DNA of 25,501 bases from Plasmodium relictum (Eukaryota; Apicomplexa; Aconoidasida; Haemosporida; Plasmodiidae): positions 1-25,501 of the forward strand of contig NW_021628483.1 of assembly GCF_900005765.1 (NCBI RefSeq). Direction: 5' to 3'. Shown here piece after piece: positions 20,552 to 25,501 of the stretch. How positions within the stretch are numbered: position 1 is the first letter of the stretch; the number at the start of each line of letters is the position of its first letter. Under the pieces are notes generated by a model. That model was not told the DNA's origin and did no database searches. It saw nothing but the letters and a program-made list of their open reading frames with translations. A program made the translations under genes and the position numbers.

Positions 20552-21679
20552 AGAAGATTATTTCTTGTGGTTCGAAGAGTTTAAGATTAAAATGCGTATG
20601 CTAAGTCTAACTAAGGTAGAAACATGTATGATATTAGAACCATTGTTATCAAGAGTTCATTCACAAACAGTATCTATGATATGCGAAAATAATAAAAATA
20701 ATAATACATTATAGTTTAAAATTAAGTTAGAGAAAAAAATATTTAGGAACAGTGATGTTAAAATAGATCAAGTAATGAAATTCGGAAACGCTAAACAAAA
20801 ATTAAGTGTAAAAGAAAATATAGATTCATTTATAAGGATTGCATGATATGCGTTAACAATTTTCTTTGTTTTAATGAGATCAATGGTATCACTATAAATG
20901 ATTTATGGAATTATTTTAAGTTACGTATACCAAATAAATACCTAGAAAGAATAACTATTGATTTTTCAAAAGACAAAACATTTTCTAAAGTCACATAATT
21001 TATTAATGACAAAAGAAATCCAAAGAAAACCTAAGAAAGAAGACAAGATTTTTATGTTTGTAATGTGAATCATGACTATGATAAGAAATGAGGGAAAATA
21101 GTGATAGATTATTTGGCAAATGTTATTGTTGTATCCAAAAAGGTCATCTAAAAAGAAATTACGAACTATGTAAAAAGAGATGTAATAAATGTAACATTAT
21201 ATGGTATCTAGTAAAAATATGTAAAAATATAGTATTAAGGGATTATGAAGATGAAATAAAAGGTATAATAACTGACAAAAGGTATGACATTAACTTTAAA
21301 ATGATTGAAAATGAAATGAATATAAGAAAATTAGATCAAATTGCAAAATATGTAAACAGACAAAGAGTTTGTCTCAATAAACAGAAAGAAAAAGCCAAAG
21401 AGAGATATCACAATAGCAAAACACTAGAGAATAATACAGAAGATACTAGAAAAAGGAACAGAGTTAGCCGAGTATATGAAGCAGAAGAGTCAGAAATAGA
21501 ATCTGAAACTAACAATACTTCAAATAAATTAGGATAATAATTTTCTATTAGTGGAATTGAGTATTTTGAAGAGATTCAAGGAAATGATATAACTAGAAAA
21601 CAAATAGTTGAAATCAACGGAAAGTTGAGATCTTACTAGACTCTGGAGAAGATCTAAGTACTATGTCATCATATACAGA
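20552..21679 (+). mobile_element. Gag end, nucleocapsid and protease start of element 2
   Basis: Gag continues with the DYFLWFEEF and LTKVETCMILEPLLS blocks (20555-20660). About 21120-21200 encodes a Cys/His-rich stretch of retroviral zinc-knuckle type (CYCCIQKGH then CNKC), marking the nucleocapsid, followed by a Lys/Glu-rich tail to 21537. Around 21630-21650 a LLDSGE-type stretch marks the start of the aspartic protease. The element is then cut by a family A LTR at 21680. Several breaks are present. Confidence 0.85.
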
Positions 21680-22286
21680 TGGTTTAATAATTGGCTGTTT
21701 AATGACTTTACTAGAGTATTAAACAAACAAATTAATAAAGAGCATGTATAAATAAATATACGTTTTTAAATATATATATACTTGTTTTTATTATATATAT
21801 AATGGTTTCTTATGATGCATAATATTTAATTTGAATTAAATTTTACTGCATCTTTTAATAGATATGTTAAATTGTTATAAATGAGTTTTTATTTACAAAG
21901 AATATGTCTATTCTTTTAATTAAAAACCTACATATAATTTATAACAATTAACAAAAGTCAAAACTCTAATCTATTCAATATTATTTCAAAAACATACATT
22001 GAATATAACATTAACATTATACTGTTTCATTTATTAAGTTTTTATGTAGATAAAATTAATTCTCTTTTTAATTCGAACAAAACTTCAACTCACAAAAAAA
22101 AAATAATTTTAATTTTTTTCAATTTCAAGATGTATATAATATAAAAGATAAACAAAACAAAAAAAAAAAATAACTTTATATTTTTTTTTTTTTTAACTAG
22201 CGTCAGTGCATGGCTAACTTGTATATACATGACTAGTAATCTAGCCTAGTGTACTACAAAAGGTTAATAATATCTTTTATTAACCA
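21680..22286 (-). mobile_element. LTR, family A, at the junction of elements 2 and 3
   Basis: TGGTTTAATAATTGG...TTTATTAACCA, 607 bp, in minus orientation. The flanking five bases do not match. The left flank is protease in plus orientation and the right flank is integrase in minus orientation. It therefore sits on a rearrangement junction and is not a simple insertion. It could once have been the 3' LTR of element 3, but no polypurine tract is evident beside it. Confidence 0.85.
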
Positions 22287-23001
22287 ATCCTAAACATTGA
22301 AGTAACCTTTTGGTTTTAATACATTTGTAGTAACTAATTTTCTTTTACGATGGTCAATTACTTGTATTAAATTTTTCATCTGTTTTTCATATATTTTGTT
22401 AGTTTTATTATTTAATAGTTTTATCTTTGACAAATGAATCTGTGTTTCTTTGCCTTTATAATAAATGGGTATTCATTTTAAATTTTCATTTTTGATATTT
22501 GTCATTCTATGAGAAAATGATCAATGTAGTTTATATTGTCCATTTCCACTATAATGTTTCAATTGATTTCTCTCATATTCAAATAATTCATAAGATATAA
22601 TATCTCTCACTTTAATCTCTTTATTCTTAAAGGTTTTTCCTCTATTTTAATTAAATTATCATTCTCATTTTTCCATCTATCGTTTAAATAAATAATTATC
22701 ATTTCTTTAGTTGTTTTTGGTGTTATTTTTGAAAAACCTTGATATATTTAATTTATACGTATACAGAAAAATAAGGTGTTTCTCCAGTAGCACCATGAGG
22801 GGTGTTACTATATATTGAAACGATGTTCCTAACTATTTGTTCAAAAAGAAAATCTTTTTTTTCATATAACGTTTTAAGTATATATTCGAGACTTTTATGA
22901 GAACTTATATTTATATCGTTCCCTTGTGGATAATATGCACTAGTACAATAAAATTTTATCTGTAGTTCATTAATAATATAATATTTAAATTCTTGGCTCA
23001 T
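22287..23001 (-). mobile_element. Integrase relic of element 3: end of core and C-terminal domain
   Basis: On the minus strand the frame from 23001 begins with the SQEFKYY block and reaches the YYPQGND block near 22925, the second half of the integrase catalytic core (gypsy YHPQxxG motif). Further down (to about 22290) Lys-rich coding-like sequence with several breaks corresponds to the C-terminal DNA-binding part. The same core region occurs, in plus orientation, at the LTR insertion at 9297 of element 1. Confidence 0.85.
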
Positions 23002-23083
23002 TGATTTATTAATTGCCCGTTTAATGACTTTGCTAGAGTATTAAACAAACAAATTAATAAAGAGCATGTGTAACTAAGTATAC

Positions 23084-23120
<37 letters not shown>

Positions 23121-23660
23121 TTTTTATTATATATATATAGTCTTCTTATCATGCATACTATTTAATCTGAGTTAAATTTTACTGCCTCTTTTAATAAACT
23201 TACTAATTGTTATAAATGAGTTTTTATTTACAAAGAATTACTTATTCTTTTAATTAAAAACATACAGACAAACTATAACAATTAATAAAGTCAAAACTTT
23301 ATTTTGTTCAATGTTATTTCAAAATATACATTGAATGATACATAAACATTTCTTTTTATCTCTTCAGTTTTAGCAAGTTAACATTTCTTATTAAATTTTT
23401 AAAATACCAAAGTCAAAAACATAACATGACAAAAAAAAAAAGATATTTCGAGTACACAAAAAAAAAATATATAATATTTTTTTTTTTTAATTACAAAGAT
23501 GTATAAAATAAAAAAAAATAAACAAAACAACAACAAAAAAATAACTTTATTTTTTTTTTTTTATTGTTAACTAGTGCTAGTGCATGGCTAACTTGTACGT
23601 ACACAAGTAGTAAACTAGCTTAGCGTACTACAAAAGGTTAATAACAAATTTTATTAACCG
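23002..23660 (-). mobile_element. Solo LTR, family A, inserted in integrase of element 3
   Basis: TGATTTATTAATTGCCCG...TTTATTAACCG, 659 bp, the longest and best preserved family A copy in the window. CTCAT flanks it on both sides, a perfect 5-bp duplication. Terminal hairpins have arms at 23019-23025/23040-23046 and 23636-23644/23651-23659. It lies at nearly the same place in integrase as the family A LTR of element 1 (9297-9920), but the duplicated bases differ, so the two insertions are independent. Confidence 0.92.
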
Positions 23661-23852
23661 CTCATATATATTGAATCTCGATTTGTTGAAAATACTTATG
23701 GGACATCCAAATAAAGGATCCATGTATTTCTTATAATATTCATTACATCCTTAGATGTAGGAGCTTTATTTGTCACATTTGTTAACATAAAACGTGAATA
23801 ATGTCTAATTCTACTTGTATATAGTATTCTTTACCTTTCCAAGTTCCAGGAC
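23661..23852 (-). mobile_element. Integrase relic of element 3: first half of core
   Basis: The reverse strand resembles the plus-strand integrase core at 9090-9296 of element 1 (DRDS-like block at the left edge, LTN block and HYSRF block further right). It is bounded on the right by the family B LTR. It is broken. Confidence 0.8.
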
Positions 23853-24399
23853 TGATCAATGAATAAGTTCAATGCCCTTAATTAACATATATTTTAAGGT
23901 TTATCTTAATAAAAATTATATATATATTCGTAGTTAATTTCATAATATCAAATAAGTATTTAAAACTTAAATAATTATGTCTTCTCTAGGAATGCATTGC
24001 ATGCAAAAAGTCAAGATAGTAGAACCTTGATCAAATTAGTGGGTTTCATTACTATTTTTTTTACATGCCTCGGTTATAATTATATTATATCCTCTTTTTT
24101 TTTATTTTTTTTATTAAAATTCTTTTTTAAAAAAAAAAAATTATTATTTTTTTTTTTTTGGGGGGAATGAAATTTTTTTATTATGAAAAAAGATTGTAAA
24201 ATAAAAGTATAGCAAGTGGATTGCTATTATTTTTATTTAACATTTATAGACTTTTATTTTTCTTAAAATGATTTAATTAATTTTGTATTATACATAGAAT
24301 TTATAATAAAAGTTATAAAGGAGTCCTAAAATTTGCTCTCTATTAACTTGGGTATTCATTTCTTTTATCCTAGTCCTTGAATACCCAAATAATAAATAA
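23853..24399 (+). mobile_element. LTR, family B, between gag and integrase of element 3
   Basis: TGATCAATG...AATAAATAA, 547 bp. Left and right flanks come from non-adjacent parts of the same element and no matching duplication is seen. It carries the 11-bp 3' hairpin with arms at 24348-24358 and 24378-24388, in which one base pair differs from the 6017-6542 copy on both arms. Confidence 0.85.
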
Positions 24400-24870
24400 A
24401 TAAATGAATTTGTTGCTTCCTTTAAACTTGAATCACGCTTAGCAGTTCCTAATTTTATTATCTGTTCTATTCGTTCATCATTGTCCACAAAGATTTGTCT
24501 AGCTAGTTTAATTTTCAACTACAACATATTTTTTATTTCCTCGTCTTCACAAAACTTGGATATTTTTCTGGCATGAGATATCGATAACAGTGATTCCAAT
24601 ATCAAACAGGTTTCAATCTTTGTTAATCCTTGAATTCTTATCTTATTTTCGAATGTTTCAAACCATAAGAAATAATCATCTATTTCTTCCTCTTCGAACT
24701 CTGTTATTCCATCTGGAGTTTTTATTTTAGTAAAATCCTCAATTTCCTTTACTTTAAATATATACGTTTCATTGAGATTTATTATATCTTCAAATGTCTC
24801 TAATCCAAGCCTTTTGATATCTTCTTTCATCTTTGGTTTTGCTAATCAAATGGGTTCTGTTTGCGCCGGT
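24400..24870 (-). mobile_element. Gag relic of element 3
   Basis: Two adjoining minus-strand frames (24830-24519 and 24518 to about 24400) match the gag copies at 10370-10900 and 19730-20760. Shared blocks are DIKRLGLETF, DYFLWFETF, LTKIETCLILESLLS and KIKLARQIF. It is the best preserved gag segment in the window but is incomplete and broken. Confidence 0.85.
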
Positions 24871-24877
24871 TTCGATT

Positions 24878-24895
24878 TTCCTGCCGTTGTCGCCA
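24878..24895 (-). promoter_or_regulatory. Primer binding site of element 3 (tRNA-Ser type)
   Basis: On the minus strand TGGCGACAACGGCAGGAA begins two bases after the LTR end at 24898. It complements CCTGCCGTTGTCGCCA, the acceptor-stem and T-stem 3' end typical of eukaryotic serine tRNAs with a G before CCA. The same site, slightly different, lies at 19690-19707. Confidence 0.78.
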
Positions 24896-24897
24896 AT

Positions 24898-25501
24898 TGA
24901 TTTATTAATTGCCCGTTTAATGACTTTGCTAGAGTATTAAACAAACAAATTAATAAAGAGCATGTATAACTAAGTATACGTTTATATATATATATTCGTT
25001 TTTATTATATATATATATACTGTTTTCTTATGATGCATAATATTTAATTGAAGTTAAATTTTACTGCAACTTTTAATAATCCTATTAACAGTTATAAATG
25101 AGTTTTTATTTACAAAGAATTAATATCTTCTTTTAATTAAAAACATACAAATAATTTATAACAATTTATTAAGTCAAAATTTTATGATATTCAATGTTAT
25201 TTCAAGATATACCTTGAATAATACATAAACATTTCTCTTATCTCATAAGTTTTTAATAAGTTAACATTTCTTTCTTTTAATTTTTATTTACACTAAAAAT
25301 TAAAACATAACATAACATAACATAACATTCATTCTTTTAATTTTTATTTACACTAAAAAATTAAAACATATTATAACATAACATTTCTTCATAAAACTCT
25401 CCTCAAAAAAAAAAAAAATATATTTAATTTTTTTTTTTTTTTAAATTACAAAGATGTATATATATATAAATAAACAAACAAAAAAAAATAACTTTATTTT
25501 T
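24898..25501 (-). mobile_element. 5' LTR of element 3, family A, runs off the window
   Basis: From TGATTTATTAATTGCCCG at 24898 the reverse of family A continues to the last base of the window without reaching its TTATTAACCA terminus. It is the 5' LTR of element 3, adjacent to the primer binding site and gag. It has a tandem duplication at about 25265-25387 that other copies lack. Confidence 0.88.
25265..25387. repeat. Tandem duplication inside an LTR, with AACAT pentamers
   Basis: A segment of about 60 bases around TTCTTTTAATTTTTATTTAC occurs twice in direct succession (from about 25271 and about 25333). Between them lie pentamer repeats AACAT in five or so copies. It is specific to this LTR copy, so it arose after insertion or marks a sub-family. 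Confidence 0.75.

Larger units (their letters stand above)
22287..24897 (-). mobile_element. Element 3: broken Ty3/gypsy element, minus orientation
   Basis: Read on the minus strand, the order is primer binding site (24895-24878), gag (24870-24400), a family B LTR (24399-23853), part of integrase (23852-23661), a family A LTR (23660-23002), and the rest of integrase with the C-terminal region (23001 to about 22287). Its 5' LTR is at 24898 and runs to the window end. Protease, RT and RNase H are absent between gag and integrase. The element is a fossil with two LTRs inside, a large internal loss and some small breaks. Confidence 0.88.

Noticed and set aside
1-25501. tRNA, rRNA or CRISPR features
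   Set aside because: No cloverleaf-like GC-containing segment, rRNA-like sequence or spaced direct-repeat array was found. The tRNA-like matches are only the two primer binding sites.

Overview
The window is one end of a Plasmodium chromosome. It opens with 5'-end telomere repeats of the Plasmodium type (CCCTRAA units, 1-226) and is extremely AT-rich throughout. It contains subtelomeric gene-family members with Plasmodium-type short AT-rich introns, and a nest of Ty3/gypsy LTR retrotransposon remains. Among malaria parasites such elements are known from the avian species (P. gallinaceum, P. relictum), so an avian Plasmodium is the best guess. The genus is close to certain; the species group is an inference.

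Layout. 1-226: telomere. 923-1933 (-): an apparently intact two-exon gene for a small exported protein (recessed hydrophobic segment, intron, then a PEXEL-like motif), ending only about 700 bp from the telomere. 2304-2859: a solo LTR of family A. 2860-4382: AT-rich DNA with nothing recognisable. 4383-12343: a retroelement block. An internal region in plus orientation (protease, RT, RNase H, integrase) is split by solo LTRs of two families, A and B, and is followed by a gag relic and several truncated LTRs. 12504-16779, possibly to 17037 (-): a large two-exon STP1/SURFIN-type surface protein gene, with a Cys-containing N-terminal domain, a Thr-rich repeat tract, one membrane segment, a 127-bp intron and a cytoplasmic region with four Trp-rich repeats. 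17041-19066: AT-rich non-coding DNA upstream of it. 19067-25501: a second retroelement block. One element in plus orientation has its 5' LTR, primer binding site, gag and protease start. Another in minus orientation has its 5' LTR at the window end, primer binding site, gag and integrase. Both are broken by further LTRs and join each other through an LTR.

How it fits together. The two host genes belong to the variable surface or exported repertoire that Plasmodium keeps near telomeres. The retroelements are fossils: every body is interrupted by other LTRs, and several junctions look like products of recombination between LTR copies. The most interesting signal is in the LTRs. Both families carry a stem-loop just inside each end. 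The stem sequences differ between copies and families, but pairing is kept, in places by matched changes on both arms. Family B insertions with recognisable target duplications all lie at GTG/CAC-containing sites, which is notable in such AT-rich DNA. The primer binding site matches the 3' end of a eukaryotic serine tRNA.
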